DNA of 64,000 nucleotides from Sporosarcina aquimarina (GCF_019748715.1 NZ_JACLBZ010000029.1:1-64000); one strand, 5' to 3'; shown: positions 21,606 to 31,613, counted from the stretch's first letter. Notes: generated by a model not told the origin, from the sequence alone. A program made the numbers and translations.

Positions 21606-22154
21606 AGTTTGCCGATGATGTGCTAGTTGTAAAGCTCGGCCAATCATGCGGCTCATTTCAAAAGGAAGATGCAAACGGGTACTTTGTAAAACGGCTTGTT
21701 CCATAAAACCAGCAATGTTGACGATGCCTTTAATTGAGACATCGCCGATTGGAGGAAGCTCTTTGCCCACTGCTTTTCCTGGTGAAATTGGTCCGCTATG
21801 GAACAATAGATCACCGACTGCGTCCCTTTTACTAAGACACGCGTCAATAGCAACAGTGAATGCATCGGGATAAATCTCGGTTGTTTGTTTGATTCGTTGT
21901 TGTAAATTTAATGCATGAAGAGGTTCCCTTAAAGTACCGATCACCGGGTAGGGAAATAAGCTGAGTTCAGATAAGTAGGAGCCAGTCAACGGACCCAGGG
22001 AGTCACCTGTTGAACGATCTGTCCCGATACAATAGAAAACAATAGGTTTTTGGTTAAAAGGGATATGCTCTGCGAAATAAGAACTTAATTTCCAGACAAC
22101 ACCGGTTTCTTTGTGGGGAATACGGTAATGATAAGAAGACTCAGCAATATACAT
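21516..22154 (-). CDS. yyaC: Spore-associated protein YyaC (DUF1256)
   Basis: 212 residues with the family core CIGTDRSTGDSLGPL, AIDACLS and GPISPGKAVGKELPPIGD, then GIVNIAGFMEQAVLQ(S)TRLHL. DUF1256 proteins resemble the GPR spore protease fold and are made during sporulation; their exact role is unsettled. Presence of this gene indicates a spore former. It is the only minus-strand gene between oriC and DUF3267 on this arm. The last 30 residues, rich in His, Asn and Arg, are encoded antisense to the end of the DUF554 gene and look poorly conserved. Confidence 0.9.
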   Translation of the reverse strand: MYIAESSYHYRIPHKETGVVWKLSSYFAEHIPFNQKPIVFYCIGTDRSTGDSLGPLTGSYLSELSLFPYPVIGTLREPLHALNLQQRIKQTTEIYPDAFTVAIDACLSKRDAVGDLLFHSGPISPGKAVGKELPPIGDVSIKGIVNIAGFMEQAVLQSTRLHLPFEMSRMIGRALQLAHHRQTSKSINNRHQDGNYTNTRDKIRHTHLRQAD

Positions 22155-22278
22155 ACGGAAACACCAGTCCTTTATAATTTTTATACGTTAGGGTACTGTG
22201 GTAAAAAAATGTAAGTACGTATTGCTGTGCAGTATAACCTGGGGGATTGAGGTTTATACGAAAGGAGGATTTCTTTCA

Positions 22279-23211
22279 ATGGCAGTGTCTACAAATACAG
22301 AAGTGAAAGAAAACCTGGAAGATGTAGGGGAAGCGTTTAAGCAAGTGAATAAAACATTATTTGATTCGGATTTTTGGATCAGTACCGGCTTCTTTGCGCT
22401 ACGAATCTTTTTGATTGTCATGATTTCTATTGTGTTGGTAAAGGTAGGACATATGCTGATCCGCCGATTTTTTTCTATTAAATTAAAGAGTCCAATGCGT
22501 AAGAATGAACGGCGTGAAAAGACGATGATCAAGCTGTTGGAAAACGCATTGACGTATGTCGTGTTTTTTTCCGCGATGCTTTCCATTTTGACGGAGTTCG
22601 AAATTGATGTAAAAGGACTTCTAGCCGGAGCTGGAGTTCTTGGGTTAGCAGTTGGTTTTGGAGCACAAAGCTTAGTGAAAGATGTCATTTCAGGTTTTTT
22701 TATTATCTTCGAAGACCAATTCGGCGTGGGAGATTACGTACGCATTAATTCTGCCGAAGGAACAGTTATTGAAATTGGTCTGCGAACGACAAAGATTGGT
22801 TTATTCGGAGGCGAAGTATTTATCGTGCCGAATGGACAAATTGGCGAAGTTATAAATTTTTCGGTGACTAACTCTATGGCCATATTGGATATCGGGGTAT
22901 CTTATGAAACAGATATCGACCATGCAGAAGAGCTGATATCCGAGTTTTTAAAAGGATTGCCAAAAGATCGCTATCCGGAAGTGATTGGCATTCCGGAAAT
23001 GCTTGGCGTTCAAAGTATCGACCCATCCAAAATCGTGTTACGCATTGTAGCTGAAACAGAGCCTGTTGCAAATTTCAGAGTGGGAAGGAAGTTACGTCAA
23101 GATTTAAAGAAATTCATGGATCAAAATGGAATTGAACTGCCTTATCCAAAAATGGTGTTATTCCAAGAGAAGATGGAAGGGGATTCGCAAAATGGCGGAG
23201 AAAGAGTTTGA
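22279..23211 (+). CDS. MscS-family mechanosensitive ion channel
   Basis: 310 residues from an ATG at 22279, 9 nt after AAAGGAGG; an upstream TTG-like extension is not used. Three hydrophobic segments span about 35-145, and the pore-lining helix is the Gly/Ala-rich LLAGAGVLGLAVGFGAQSLVKD, the hallmark of MscS. The cytoplasmic beta domain (IFEDQFGVGDYVRI, VPNGQIGEVINFS) follows. Such channels open under membrane tension and protect against osmotic down-shock. Its 3' end overlaps the next gene by 20 nt. The equivalent position in other Bacillales origins also holds an MscS homologue. Confidence 0.93.
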   Translation: MAVSTNTEVKENLEDVGEAFKQVNKTLFDSDFWISTGFFALRIFLIVMISIVLVKVGHMLIRRFFSIKLKSPMRKNERREKTMIKLLENALTYVVFFSAMLSILTEFEIDVKGLLAGAGVLGLAVGFGAQSLVKDVISGFFIIFEDQFGVGDYVRINSAEGTVIEIGLRTTKIGLFGGEVFIVPNGQIGEVINFSVTNSMAILDIGVSYETDIDHAEELISEFLKGLPKDRYPEVIGIPEMLGVQSIDPSKIVLRIVAETEPVANFRVGRKLRQDLKKFMDQNGIELPYPKMVLFQEKMEGDSQNGGERV

Positions 23212-23389
23212 TTTGCATGACGTGGTGGAGATGAAAAAACCACATCCTTGCGGCAAGAATGCGTGGAAGATCATTCGAATGGGTGCCGATATCCGAATAA
23301 AATGTGAGGGATGCGGGCATAGTGTCATGATTCCACGTAATGAATTTGCCAAAAAGATGAAAAAAGTTCTTCTGAAGAACGAGTCTTGA
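23192..23389 (+). CDS. DUF951 small zinc-ribbon-like protein
   Basis: 65 residues from the ATG at 23192 (MAEKEFDLHDVVEMKK), preceded by GGAAGGGG. It shows the DUF951 pattern KKPHPCGKNAWKIIRMGADIRIKCEGCGHSV: one Cys in HPCG and a CxxC further on, suggesting metal binding, and MIPRNEF at the end. Function is unknown; a nucleic-acid role is often suggested. It overlaps the MscS gene and precedes ychF, an arrangement conserved in Bacillales. An extended frame from 23126 would lie inside the MscS gene and is rejected. Confidence 0.9.
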   Translation: MAEKEFDLHDVVEMKKPHPCGKNAWKIIRMGADIRIKCEGCGHSVMIPRNEFAKKMKKVLLKNES

Positions 23390-23396
23390 GAACAAA

Positions 23397-23425
23397 TAGA
23401 CATTCAAGCATATTGTCCTTATAAT
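23397..23425 (+). promoter_or_regulatory. ychF promoter
   Basis: TAGACA (23397-23402), 17-bp spacer, perfect TATAAT (23420-23425), about 59 bp before the ychF start. Confidence 0.75.
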
Positions 23426-23483
23426 GAAATGGTTGACTATCGAATAATGCAAGCTTTGGATAGATGAGAAAGGTGTGGGAAGA

Positions 23484-24584
23484 ATGGCGTTAACAGCTGG
23501 GATTGTAGGTCTTCCGAACGTGGGGAAATCAACATTATTTAATGCAATTACAAAGGCAGGAGCGGAAGCGGCAAACTATCCATTTTGTACGATCGATCCG
23601 AACGTAGGGATCGTTGAAGTACCAGATGAGCGTTTGGATAAGCTGACAGAACTCGTTGTTCCTAAAAAGACTGTTCCGACTGCATTCGAATTTACTGATA
23701 TTGCAGGAATTGTAGAAGGCGCGAGTAAAGGAGAAGGATTGGGAAATAAGTTTCTTTCCCATATTCGTGAAGTCGATGCAATCTGCCAAGTAGTCCGTTG
23801 TTTCGTGGATGAAAATATTACGCACGTTGCAGGTAAAGTGAATCCGATTGATGATATTGAAATCATTAATTTGGAATTGATCTTAGCGGACATGGAAAGC
23901 GTGGACAAACGTTTGGCGCGCGTTTCCAAAATGGCGAAGCAAAAAGACAAAGCGGCTATGATCGAAGAACCAATTTTATTGAAGTTAAAAGAAGGCTTTG
24001 AAAACGAATTGGCAGCGCGTTCTGTTGATTTGACGGATGATGAATATCAAGTGGTCAAGGGCATGCATTTATTGACGATCAAGCCAATGCTTTACGTTGC
24101 AAACGTCTCGGAAGATGAAATTGCCGACGCTGACAATAATCCGTATGTTCAGCAAGTGCGTGATTTTGCTGCGAAAGATAATGCAGAAGTCATTGTCGTA
24201 TGCGCGAAGATTGAAGAGGAAATGGCAGAGCTTGAAGACGATGAGAAGGAAATGTTCTTAGAGGAACTCGGCATCAAAGAATCAGGACTCGATCAATTGA
24301 TCAAAGCAACGTATAATTTGCTTGGATTGGCTACTTATTTCACGGCAGGCGTTCAGGAAGTGCGTGCATGGACGTTCCGTAAAGGCATGAAAGCTCCGCA
24401 ATGTGCGGGCGTTATTCATACCGATTTCGAACGGGGCTTTATTCGGGCGGAAACGGTAGCTTACGATGATTTAGTAGAGAATGGGTCGATGGCAGCAGCG
24501 AAAGAAGCTGGAAAAGTCCGTTTGGAAGGTAAAGAATACATCGTTAAAGACGGCGATGTTATGTTGTTCCGTTTTAACGTGTAA
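23484..24584 (+). CDS. ychF: Redox-regulated ATPase YchF (OLA1 family)
   Basis: 366 residues from the ATG at 23484, matching the usual length; an in-frame GTG nine nt upstream is less likely. Walker A is GLPNVGKST and G3 is DIAGIVEGASKGEGLG, with the long insertion typical of YchF. The TGS domain at the C-terminus has FTAGVQEVRAWTF and GFIRAETV. YchF/OLA1 prefers ATP over GTP and associates with ribosomes. It has its own promoter and a strong terminator, so it is probably monocistronic. Confidence 0.97.
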   Translation: MALTAGIVGLPNVGKSTLFNAITKAGAEAANYPFCTIDPNVGIVEVPDERLDKLTELVVPKKTVPTAFEFTDIAGIVEGASKGEGLGNKFLSHIREVDAICQVVRCFVDENITHVAGKVNPIDDIEIINLELILADMESVDKRLARVSKMAKQKDKAAMIEEPILLKLKEGFENELAARSVDLTDDEYQVVKGMHLLTIKPMLYVANVSEDEIADADNNPYVQQVRDFAAKDNAEVIVVCAKIEEEMAELEDDEKEMFLEELGIKESGLDQLIKATYNLLGLATYFTAGVQEVRAWTFRKGMKAPQCAGVIHTDFERGFIRAETVAYDDLVENGSMAAAKEAGKVRLEGKEYIVKDGDVMLFRFNV

Positions 24585-24596
24585 TTGGGGTATTTG

Positions 24597-24637
24597 AAAA
24601 GCTGTTTCCTTATCTTGATAGGGAAACAGCTTTTTTG
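24597..24637 (+). terminator. ychF terminator
   Basis: Stem AAAAGCTGTTTCC/GGAAACAGCTTTTTT (24597-24609 and 24622-24636), with an A-run on the left and a T-run on the right. It can serve both ychF and the convergent DUF3267 gene, which ends at 24643. Confidence 0.92.
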
Positions 24638-24642
24638 TACAT

Positions 24643-25185
24643 TCATTCAGTACTATAAATGTAAAGCTTCGGCAGCTCGGGATCATCTTTCACCATGGCG
24701 TTATCAGGAAACTTCTTCAGCTCTTTATACATTGCAAAATCCCCGGCTGCCCCGCCAATCAGTAATGCACCCAGCATCAGCAAGACACCGTCACCTATAT
24801 AGAGCGCAATTACAGCCGGTAAAATCCCTGTCATCCAAAAGGGCAGTAATAACGCTTTACGAATTCCTTTATTGTCCATTAATTGATCTGCCGTGGCATA
24901 AGCAATTCCCATTTTTAAATTGACTCCGTAGTCCATGTTCTTCCAAGGTACTTTGCAAAAAACACGGAATCCCAGCAAATGGAAAAACTCATGTACCACA
25001 ATTAAAATAAGATATCCGATAAATCCATAAATCAAATACCAAAAAGAAAAGGTCAACTCCAATCCGCCTTCTAGCAGAAAACGAATCAGGAAAAGTGCGA
25101 GAAGTGGAAGGACTGTCAGCCAAATACTCTCCTTCGCTACTTTTTGCAAATCTAATTCTACAATCACAGGATGTTGTTCTTCCAT
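24643..25185 (-). CDS. DUF3267 membrane protein, putative metallopeptidase-like
   Basis: 180 residues from the ATG at 25185, 7 nt after AAGGAGTG. There are about four membrane segments. An HExxH motif (VVHEFFHLLGF) lies at the end of the second, typical of DUF3267 and suggestive of an intramembrane zinc peptidase. GALLIGGAAGDFAMYKEL near the C-terminus is also conserved. Proteolysis has not been shown to my knowledge, and the function is open. It is convergent with ychF and divergent from rpsF. Confidence 0.85.
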   Translation of the reverse strand: MEEQHPVIVELDLQKVAKESIWLTVLPLLALFLIRFLLEGGLELTFSFWYLIYGFIGYLILIVVHEFFHLLGFRVFCKVPWKNMDYGVNLKMGIAYATADQLMDNKGIRKALLLPFWMTGILPAVIALYIGDGVLLMLGALLIGGAAGDFAMYKELKKFPDNAMVKDDPELPKLYIYSTE

Positions 25186-25227
25186 ACGCAATCACTCCTT
25201 GATCCTCTCAGTATAGTCTATTAAGGG

Positions 25228-25256
25228 TTGATGTTTCAACGGAGTTGTGGTAATAT
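25228..25256 (+). promoter_or_regulatory. rpsF operon promoter
   Basis: TTGATG (25228-25233), 17-bp spacer, TAATAT (25251-25256). It leaves a leader of about 75 nt before rpsF. Confidence 0.7.
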
Positions 25257-25286
25257 CAACTGATGTGAGTAATATCAAAATTACTT

Positions 25287-25319
25287 ACTCCTTGCCCGCT
25301 TGAAAAGCAGGGCCCAAGT
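25287..25319 (+). promoter_or_regulatory. Probable S6:S18 autoregulatory leader hairpin
   Basis: The rpsF leader folds into an imperfect hairpin, ACTCCTTG-CCC-GCTT / AAGC-GGG-CCCAAGT with an unpaired CC and A on the 3' side, about 20 nt before the rpsF SD. Leaders at this position in many bacteria bind the S6:S18 complex for feedback control and have a conserved bulged C-rich element. Position and shape fit; I could not verify the consensus. Confidence 0.5.
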
Positions 25320-25339
25320 CCATAAGGAGGTGACTATTG

Positions 25340-25627
25340 ATGAGAAAGTACGAGATTATGTACATTATGCGCCCAACTCTTGAAGATGACGCGAAAAAAG
25401 CATTGATCGAACGTTTTGATAACGTCCTAACTTCAAACGGAGCGGAAATCATCGAGTCGAAAGAGTGGGGCAAGCGTCGTCTTGCATACGAAATCGACGA
25501 CTTACGTGAAGGTTACTACCAATTAGTAACTGCAAACGCAGGTACTGAAGCAATCGATGAATTTACACGTCTAGCGAACATCAACGAAGGTATCATTCGT
25601 CATATGACTGTTCGTGTGGATGCGTAA
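25340..25627 (+). CDS. rpsF: 30S ribosomal protein S6
   Basis: 95 residues from the ATG at 25340, 8 nt after AAGGAGGTG. The sequence ([20 protein letters not shown], then [18 protein letters not shown]) is unmistakably S6. S6 pairs with S18 in the platform of the small subunit. First gene of rpsF-ssb-rpsR. Confidence 0.98.
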   Translation: MRKYEIMYIMRPTLEDDAKKALIERFDNVLTSNGAEIIESKEWGKRRLAYEIDDLREGYYQLVTANAGTEAIDEFTRLANINEGIIRHMTVRVDA

Positions 25628-25675
25628 GCTGATATAAACTAATTTAATCTGATGATGAGGGAGGTTTGATTCTGA

Positions 25676-26188
25676 ATGATAAACCGTGTCGTTTTAGTTG
25701 GTCGATTAACGAAAGATCCTGAACTAAAGTATACACAGAGTGGTATTGCAGTGACTCGTTTCACTCTGGCAGTGAACCGTGCGTTCTCTAACCAGCAAGG
25801 AGAGCGAGAAGCAGATTTTATTAACTGTGTAGCTTGGCGTAAACAGGCTGAGAATATCGCGAATTACTTACGAAAAGGAAGTCTTGCCGGAGTAGATGGT
25901 CGTATTCAGACGGGCAGCTTTGAAGGACAAGATGGTAAGCGTGTTTACACGACAGAAGTTGTTGCAGACAGTACTCAATTTTTGGAACCGCGTAGTGCCA
26001 ATCAAGAACGGCCACAAACGCCATCTTATGGTGGAGCGCCTTCTTATAATAATGCACCTTCGCAAGACCAAGGGTACAACCAGCAATCCTACCAACCGAA
26101 TCAGCAAAATATGACGCGTGTCGATAACGATCCATTCCAACCAGGCGGCGGTCCGATTGAAGTAACAGATGACGATTTGCCGTTCTGA
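25676..26188 (+). CDS. ssb: Single-stranded DNA-binding protein
   Basis: 170 residues. The OB fold (1-107) begins [20 protein letters not shown] and contains [22 protein letters not shown] flexible Gln/Asn/Pro-rich linker (about 110-158) leads to the acidic tip DDDLPF that recruits replication and repair partners. It coats single-stranded DNA at forks. ATG start after GAGGGAGG. It sits between rpsF and rpsR, as in nearly all Firmicutes. Confidence 0.98.
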   Translation: MINRVVLVGRLTKDPELKYTQSGIAVTRFTLAVNRAFSNQQGEREADFINCVAWRKQAENIANYLRKGSLAGVDGRIQTGSFEGQDGKRVYTTEVVADSTQFLEPRSANQERPQTPSYGGAPSYNNAPSQDQGYNQQSYQPNQQNMTRVDNDPFQPGGGPIEVTDDDLPF

Positions 26189-26232
26189 TTGATAGGTTCA
26201 TTCATACGCAAACAGGAAGGAGGACAACAATT

Positions 26233-26469
26233 ATGGCACCACGTCGTGGAGGTCGCAGACGCCGTAAAGTTTGCTATTTTACTTCAAACAACATTACACA
26301 CATCGACTATAAAGATGTAGATTTGTTGAAGAAGTTTATCTCTGAGCGAGGGAAAATGTTGCCTCGTCGAGTTACTGGTACAAGCGCTAAATACCAACGT
26401 AAATTGACGATCGCAATCAAACGTGCACGTATCATGGCACTTCTTCCGTTCGTAGCAGAAGAGCGGTAA
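26233..26469 (+). CDS. rpsR: 30S ribosomal protein S18
   Basis: 78 residues, basic, starting [16 protein letters not shown] and containing [20 protein letters not shown], which is diagnostic of S18. ATG start after GGAAGGAGG. The operon ends at the strong hairpin at 26475. Confidence 0.98.
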   Translation: MAPRRGGRRRRKVCYFTSNNITHIDYKDVDLLKKFISERGKMLPRRVTGTSAKYQRKLTIAIKRARIMALLPFVAEER

Positions 26470-26474
26470 TATAT

Positions 26475-26517
26475 AAACCGCCACTGACTGAATTATTCAG
26501 TCAGTGGCGGTTTTTTT
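26475..26517 (+). terminator. rpsF-ssb-rpsR terminator
   Basis: An 18-bp stem AAACCGCCACTGACTGAA with its complement around a TTA loop, followed by seven T. Very strong intrinsic terminator. Confidence 0.95.
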
Positions 26518-26662
26518 ATCTAAATTTACGAAAGTTTGGTCCATTTTACGTTAGTGTCAGTGAAGTAATCCCTTAAGAGTCGTCCATTTAGAATAATAGC
26601 TATTGATTGCGTAGTGTTCACTAAATGTCCTAATTAACTGGAAGTCATAGCTCCCTCTACTT

Positions 26663-26690
26663 TTGTTTTCAGAGTGAATCATGATACAAT
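26663..26690 (+). promoter_or_regulatory. Possible promoter of the yybS-gdpP-rplI-dnaB operon
   Basis: TTGTTT (26663-26668), 16-bp spacer, TACAAT (26685-26690), about 105 nt before yybS. The -35 box is weak. The rest of the 286-bp gap shows only a small hairpin, GCTTACGGA/TCCGTATGC, near 26740-26762. Confidence 0.4.
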
Positions 26691-26803
26691 TAGAAGGATG
26701 AATGTAACAAAATTTTAATAAAGACCAGTAGAACATTGTCTGCTTACGGAAAATCCGTATGCTGGAACAGAACAAGTTGTGAATGAATTGAGGCGTGAAG
26801 GAT

Positions 26804-27742
26804 ATGCAAGATCAAGCAAGGAGAATTACGTACGGAGCGATGATGATCGCATTATTTGCCCTACTATTGGCGTTCACGATGTATGTACCGTTGCTCGGTG
26901 CATTGACGCTGCTGTTTATTCCGCTACCTATAACGCTGTATCGTTTGCGTTATGACCGGCTTTCTACATTGCTGGTGGCCGCGTGCACTTGGCTCATTAC
27001 ACTGCTGATCGGTGGACTGCTGTCGATTCCGTCAGCCATCGTATTGAGTGCTGTCGGATTTGTCATCGGAGATACAGTTCGTACAGGCAAATCAAAGCTT
27101 TATGTATTTATGGCGACAGGGCTGACGTTATTAGTGTCTTTGAGTCTATTGTATCTCGGTTCTGTATGGTTTTTTAAGATGAATCCGATTGAACAGCTAT
27201 TGCAGCAATTCCAATCGATACAGGAAGAAGCATTGGTCATGCTTACCGGAATGGGGAATTCAACAAGAGACATAGAAAAGATGGTGGCTGAGGCGTTTAC
27301 CTATTATCAAACGATCGTCCCGTCGCTGTTTATTTTATCAGTTTTTATAGCGGCCTATTTGTTTGTAATGCCAATTTTGGCGGTCGCTGCACGCTTACGT
27401 TTTGAAGTTCCTAAGTTTGCTTCCTTCCTTACTATGCGTTTGCCGTTTGCTACTGTGGTCGTCTATATGGTTTTGTTATTGATTTCCATTTTATCACAGA
27501 CGGAACAAGGAACGACATTGTATCTTATGGAAGCGAATGCCATTCTCATCTTTAGATTCTTATTCTTCATACAAGGTTTGGCGTTGATTTATTTTGCATT
27601 ACACACGATGAAGTTACCGGGAATCGTCAATGTACCGGCTACGTTGCTCGCAATGTTCCTCAGTCCGTTTACTGTAATGCTAGGTGTTATAGATATCGCC
27701 ATCAACGTTCGTGCTTGGATAGGTAAAGACAAGAGAGGGTAG
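26804..27742 (+). CDS. yybS: YybS family membrane protein (DUF2232)
   Basis: 312 residues from an ATG at 26804 (a GTG at 26795 is an alternative). About eight hydrophobic segments occur, with a soluble stretch at about 130-175. The pattern matches DUF2232/YybS, a predicted small-substrate transporter-like membrane protein of unknown role. It lies directly upstream of gdpP in Bacillales and is probably co-transcribed: the gap to gdpP is 11 bp. Confidence 0.88.
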   Translation: MQDQARRITYGAMMIALFALLLAFTMYVPLLGALTLLFIPLPITLYRLRYDRLSTLLVAACTWLITLLIGGLLSIPSAIVLSAVGFVIGDTVRTGKSKLYVFMATGLTLLVSLSLLYLGSVWFFKMNPIEQLLQQFQSIQEEALVMLTGMGNSTRDIEKMVAEAFTYYQTIVPSLFILSVFIAAYLFVMPILAVAARLRFEVPKFASFLTMRLPFATVVVYMVLLLISILSQTEQGTTLYLMEANAILIFRFLFFIQGLALIYFALHTMKLPGIVNVPATLLAMFLSPFTVMLGVIDIAINVRAWIGKDKRG

Positions 27743-27753
27743 GAGATGAACTA

Positions 27754-29727
27754 TTGAATTTATTTTATAAAAAACGAGCTATACGGACTCCGTTGGCAAT
27801 CTTGTCACTCCTTGGAGCGGTAGGTGCTGTCTTGCTGATGCTTTACCAATTTTGGATTGGGCTGTTTTTCGCGGTCATTTTTGCAATGGCACTCGCGATG
27901 GCCTGGAAGATGGAAAATGAAAGTTATCAAGAAACTGAAAAGTATATTGAAACGCTATCTTATCGAATGAAAAAGGTCGGTGAGGAAGCGTTATTGGAAC
28001 TCCCCATCGGGATCATCTTATTAAACGACAAGTACTTGATCGAGTGGGTGAATCCATTTGTCTCTTCTATCTTTCCGGATGAAACATGGATTGGAACCGA
28101 CCTGTATGATATGAATGAAGGCTTCCGCCAAATAACGAAAGAGGACAATGAGCAGGAAGTCATCACACTGAATAACCGTTCGTACAGAGTATATTATAAA
28201 CCGGAAGAGAAGTTACTATATCTATTTGACGTAACGGAGCGGATGAAGATCCAATCTCTTTATTACGAGGACCGTACGACCATCGGAATTTTGCTGGTAG
28301 ATAATTATGATGAGCTATCGCAAACGATGGATGATCAAACTCGGAGCCGTATGAATTCCTTGGTCACTTCACTTGTCAACGAGTGGGCAGAGGAGAATGG
28401 TATTTTTGTTAAGCGTATTTCTTCTGATCGTTTCTTAGCGGTGTTCAATGAAGGTACATTGGAAAAGTTAGAGAAGACCAAGTTTGCCTTGCTAGATACA
28501 ATCCGTGAGAATACAGCAAAGCATACCGCACCGCTTACATTGAGTATTGGTGTTGGAACAGGTACTACGTCTCTCACAGCTCTTGGTGAGTTGGCTCAGT
28601 CAAGTCTAGATTTGGTTCTAGGCCGAGGCGGTGACCAAGTCGCCATCAAGCATTACGATGGTAAGTTGAAATTTTACGGAGGTAAGACAAATCCGGTTGA
28701 AAAGCGGACGAGAGTGCGGGCGCGGGTTATATCTCATGCGCTGCGTGACTTAATCCAGGGCAGTGATCGTGTATTTGTCATGGGTCATAAGATGCCAGAC
28801 ATGGATGCGGTAGGTGCGTCAATCGGAGTACGTAAAATGGCGCGTATGAATAATGTAGAAGGCTATGTTGTTGTTAATTTTGATGAGTTGGATGCAAGTG
28901 TCAATCGACTGATGGATGAAGTTGAAAAAGACGAAGAACTATTTAAGCATATGCTTATGCCAGATGAGGCACTGGAATTGATGACAGAGCGTTCATTGGT
29001 GGTCATTGTAGATACGCATAAGCCAAGTATGGTCATTGACGAGCGTGTCTTAGAAAAGGCACAAAAGGTTGTCTTGATTGATCACCATCGACGTGGCGAG
29101 GAGTTCATAAACAATACCGTTCTTGTTTATATGGAACCTTATGCATCATCTACGGCGGAACTGGTTACGGAACTTCTGGAATACCAGCCGAAAAATGAAA
29201 AATTGACGATGTTGGAATCTACTGCAATGCTCGCGGGGATTGTCGTAGATACGAAAAGCTTTACATTGAGGACAGGAGCCCGGACATTCGAGGCTGCTTC
29301 ATATCTGCGGACGAATGGAGCGGATACCGTATTGGTGCAACGCTTATTAAAAGAAGATATTGCAACGTATATCGAGCGTTCCAAGTTAATTGAGACCGTA
29401 GAGTTTGCGGGCGATGGCGATATTGCGATTGCGAAAGGACACGATGGTGTCGTCCATAGTTCAGTGCTCATTGCACAGACCGCTGACATCCTACTGACAA
29501 TGCAAGGCATCTCCGCTTCCTTTGTAGTGGCTCAGCGTGCTGATGGAAAAGTTGGAATCAGTGCCCGGTCATTAGGTGAGCTAAATGTCCAAGTCGTTAT
29601 GGAAGACCTGGGGGGCGGAGGTCATCTGACAAATGCAGCTTGTCAATTAGAGATAGGATCAGTTGAGGAAGCTGTCGAAATGTTGAGGAATACACTAGAT
29701 CAATACGTGGAGAGGGGAAATGGATGA
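27754..29727 (+). CDS. gdpP: Cyclic-di-AMP phosphodiesterase GdpP
   Basis: 657 residues from a TTG after AGGAGATG. Two membrane helices (about 12-55) are followed by a PAS domain (about 80-150), a degenerate GGDEF domain (about 170-300, with SSDRFLAVF and no intact GGDEF) and a DHH/DHHA1 phosphodiesterase (about 340-650). DHH motifs are visible: [21 protein letters not shown] and LIDHHRRG, plus GGGGH near the end. GdpP hydrolyses c-di-AMP to pApA and so affects potassium balance, wall stress and beta-lactam tolerance. It overlaps rplI by 4 nt (ATGA). Confidence 0.97.
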   Translation: MNLFYKKRAIRTPLAILSLLGAVGAVLLMLYQFWIGLFFAVIFAMALAMAWKMENESYQETEKYIETLSYRMKKVGEEALLELPIGIILLNDKYLIEWVNPFVSSIFPDETWIGTDLYDMNEGFRQITKEDNEQEVITLNNRSYRVYYKPEEKLLYLFDVTERMKIQSLYYEDRTTIGILLVDNYDELSQTMDDQTRSRMNSLVTSLVNEWAEENGIFVKRISSDRFLAVFNEGTLEKLEKTKFALLDTIRENTAKHTAPLTLSIGVGTGTTSLTALGELAQSSLDLVLGRGGDQVAIKHYDGKLKFYGGKTNPVEKRTRVRARVISHALRDLIQGSDRVFVMGHKMPDMDAVGASIGVRKMARMNNVEGYVVVNFDELDASVNRLMDEVEKDEELFKHMLMPDEALELMTERSLVVIVDTHKPSMVIDERVLEKAQKVVLIDHHRRGEEFINNTVLVYMEPYASSTAELVTELLEYQPKNEKLTMLESTAMLAGIVVDTKSFTLRTGARTFEAASYLRTNGADTVLVQRLLKEDIATYIERSKLIETVEFAGDGDIAIAKGHDGVVHSSVLIAQTADILLTMQGISASFVVAQRADGKVGISARSLGELNVQVVMEDLGGGGHLTNAACQLEIGSVEEAVEMLRNTLDQYVERGNG

Positions 29728-30173
29728 TGAAAGTAATTTTTTTGCAAGATGTAAAAGGAAAAGGTAAAAAAGGTGAAGTAAAAGAAGTATCAACGGGTTA
29801 TGCGCAGAACTTTTTGCTGAAAAATAAGATGGCAATCGAAGCAACGGCAAGCAATCTTAGCCAGTTGGAAGGCCAAAAGAACCGTGAAAAGAAAGATGCA
29901 GCAGCTGAACTGGCAGAAGCAAAGGAACTAAAAGAGACAATTGAGAAATTAACAGTTGTACTAAAAGCAAAGTCCGGTGAAGGCGGCCGACTATTCGGTT
30001 CTATTACATCGAAACAAATTGGACAAGCATTGGAAAAACAACATAACATCAAAGTGAATCGTCGAAAAATGGAGCTGCCGGATGCGATTCGTGCGCTTGG
30101 ATTCACAAATGTACCGATAAAATTACACCCTGATGTAACCGCAACATTAAAAGTGCAAGTTACAGAAGAATGA
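29724..30173 (+). CDS. rplI: 50S ribosomal protein L9
   Basis: 149 residues, or 148 if the second ATG at 29727 is used. The N-terminal RNA-binding domain ([21 protein letters not shown]) is joined by a long Lys/Glu/Ala-rich helix to a C-terminal domain, as in all L9. The start overlaps the gdpP stop, with GAGGGG upstream. Confidence 0.97.
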   Translation: MMKVIFLQDVKGKGKKGEVKEVSTGYAQNFLLKNKMAIEATASNLSQLEGQKNREKKDAAAELAEAKELKETIEKLTVVLKAKSGEGGRLFGSITSKQIGQALEKQHNIKVNRRKMELPDAIRALGFTNVPIKLHPDVTATLKVQVTEE

Positions 30174-30188
30174 TAAGGAGATAATAGT

Positions 30189-31544
30189 TTGAACCAGATG
30201 ATCGAACGTACACCTCCTCATAATAATGAAGCAGAACAGTCGGTCATTGGGGCTATATTTTTAGAACCACAGGCACTAATTACCGCATCGGAAATTTTAT
30301 TGCCAGATGACTTCTACCGGATTGCCCATAAGAAGATTTTCGATACAATGCTTGTGTTGAGCGATAAAGGACAGCCGATCGATCTTGTTACCATCACCGA
30401 AGAACTAAAGGTGAAAAATGAGCTTGAGGATGTTGGAGGAATCTCCTATTTAACGGAGCTTGCCAACGCCGTACCAACCGCAGCGAATATCGTACACTAC
30501 GCAAACATCGTAGAAGAGAAGGCTTTATTGCGACGACTGATTCGAGTAGCTACGGGCATTGTAGAAGATGGTTATACTCGAGAAGATGAAGTTGAAGCTT
30601 TGCTTGGTGAAGCTGAGAAAAAGATGATGGAAGTGTCCAACCGCAAAAATGCCGGTGACTTCCGTCATATCAAAGATGTTTTAGTAGAGACGTATGATAA
30701 CATTGAATTGTTGCATACACGTAAGGGTGAGGTGACAGGGATTCCAACTGGTTTCCGTGACTTGGATAAAATTACGGCAGGCTTTCAGCGCAATGATTTA
30801 ATCATTGTGGCGGCTCGTCCTTCTGTTGGTAAGACGGCTTTCGCCTTGAACGTCGCACAAAATGTGGCGACAAAGACGGATGAAAACGTTGCGATTTTCA
30901 GTCTGGAAATGGGTGCTGAGCAGCTCGTCATGCGGATGCTTTGTGCGGAAGGTAATATCGATGCACAAGTGCTTCGTACAGGGAATTTAGAAGCGGATGA
31001 TTGGCGCAAGCTGACTATGGCGATGGGGTCCTTATCCAATGCCGGAATTTTCATTGATGACAGTCCAGGGATTCGTATCAATGAGATTCGATCCAAATGC
31101 CGACGCCTGCAGCAAGAGCACGGTCTTGGGATGATCATGATCGACTATTTGCAGCTTATTATGGGAAGTGGGCGCTCCAGTGATAACCGTCAACAGGAAG
31201 TGTCCGAGATTTCGCGTTCATTGAAGGCATTGGCGCGTGAATTAAAAATACCTGTTATCGCCCTTTCTCAGCTTTCCCGTGGCGTAGAACAGCGGCAAGA
31301 CAAGCGACCGATGATGTCTGACTTACGGGAATCCGGAAGTATCGAGCAAGACGCCGATATCGTATCGTTCTTGTACCGTGAGGATTATTATGACAAAGAA
31401 ACTGAAATGCAGAATATGATTGAGATCATCATAGCCAAGCAGCGTAACGGTCCGACCGGTACGGTGACGTTGGCTTTTGCAAAGGAATACAATAAGTTCT
31501 TAAATATTGACTGGAGTCAGCATGAAGCACCTCCATCCTATTGA
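30189..31544 (+). CDS. dnaB: Replicative DNA helicase (DnaB; called DnaC in B. subtilis)
   Basis: 451 residues from a TTG after AAGGAG. The N-terminal domain has PPHNNEAEQSVIGAIFLEP. The RecA-like domain has Walker A ARPSVGKTAFALN, Walker B IMIDYLQLI and the arginine-finger region SGSIEQDADIV. The hexamer unwinds DNA at the fork. It ends yybS-gdpP-rplI-dnaB; the following terminator and Noc site separate it from walR. In many Bacillales purA follows here, but it is absent in this window. Confidence 0.98.
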   Translation: MNQMIERTPPHNNEAEQSVIGAIFLEPQALITASEILLPDDFYRIAHKKIFDTMLVLSDKGQPIDLVTITEELKVKNELEDVGGISYLTELANAVPTAANIVHYANIVEEKALLRRLIRVATGIVEDGYTREDEVEALLGEAEKKMMEVSNRKNAGDFRHIKDVLVETYDNIELLHTRKGEVTGIPTGFRDLDKITAGFQRNDLIIVAARPSVGKTAFALNVAQNVATKTDENVAIFSLEMGAEQLVMRMLCAEGNIDAQVLRTGNLEADDWRKLTMAMGSLSNAGIFIDDSPGIRINEIRSKCRRLQQEHGLGMIMIDYLQLIMGSGRSSDNRQQEVSEISRSLKALARELKIPVIALSQLSRGVEQRQDKRPMMSDLRESGSIEQDADIVSFLYREDYYDKETEMQNMIEIIIAKQRNGPTGTVTLAFAKEYNKFLNIDWSQHEAPPSY

Positions 31545-31547
31545 GCG

Positions 31548-31594
31548 ACAACACTTCTTTTCTCTAGATGTTTAGAAAAGGAGTGTTGTTTTTT
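31548..31594 (+). terminator. dnaB terminator
   Basis: Stem ACAACACTTCTTTT (31548-31561) with AAAAGGAGTGTTGT (31576-31589), one G-U pair, then TTTTT. It starts 4 nt after the dnaB stop. Confidence 0.9.
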
Positions 31595-31613
31595 CACTAT
31601 CCACCGAACATGT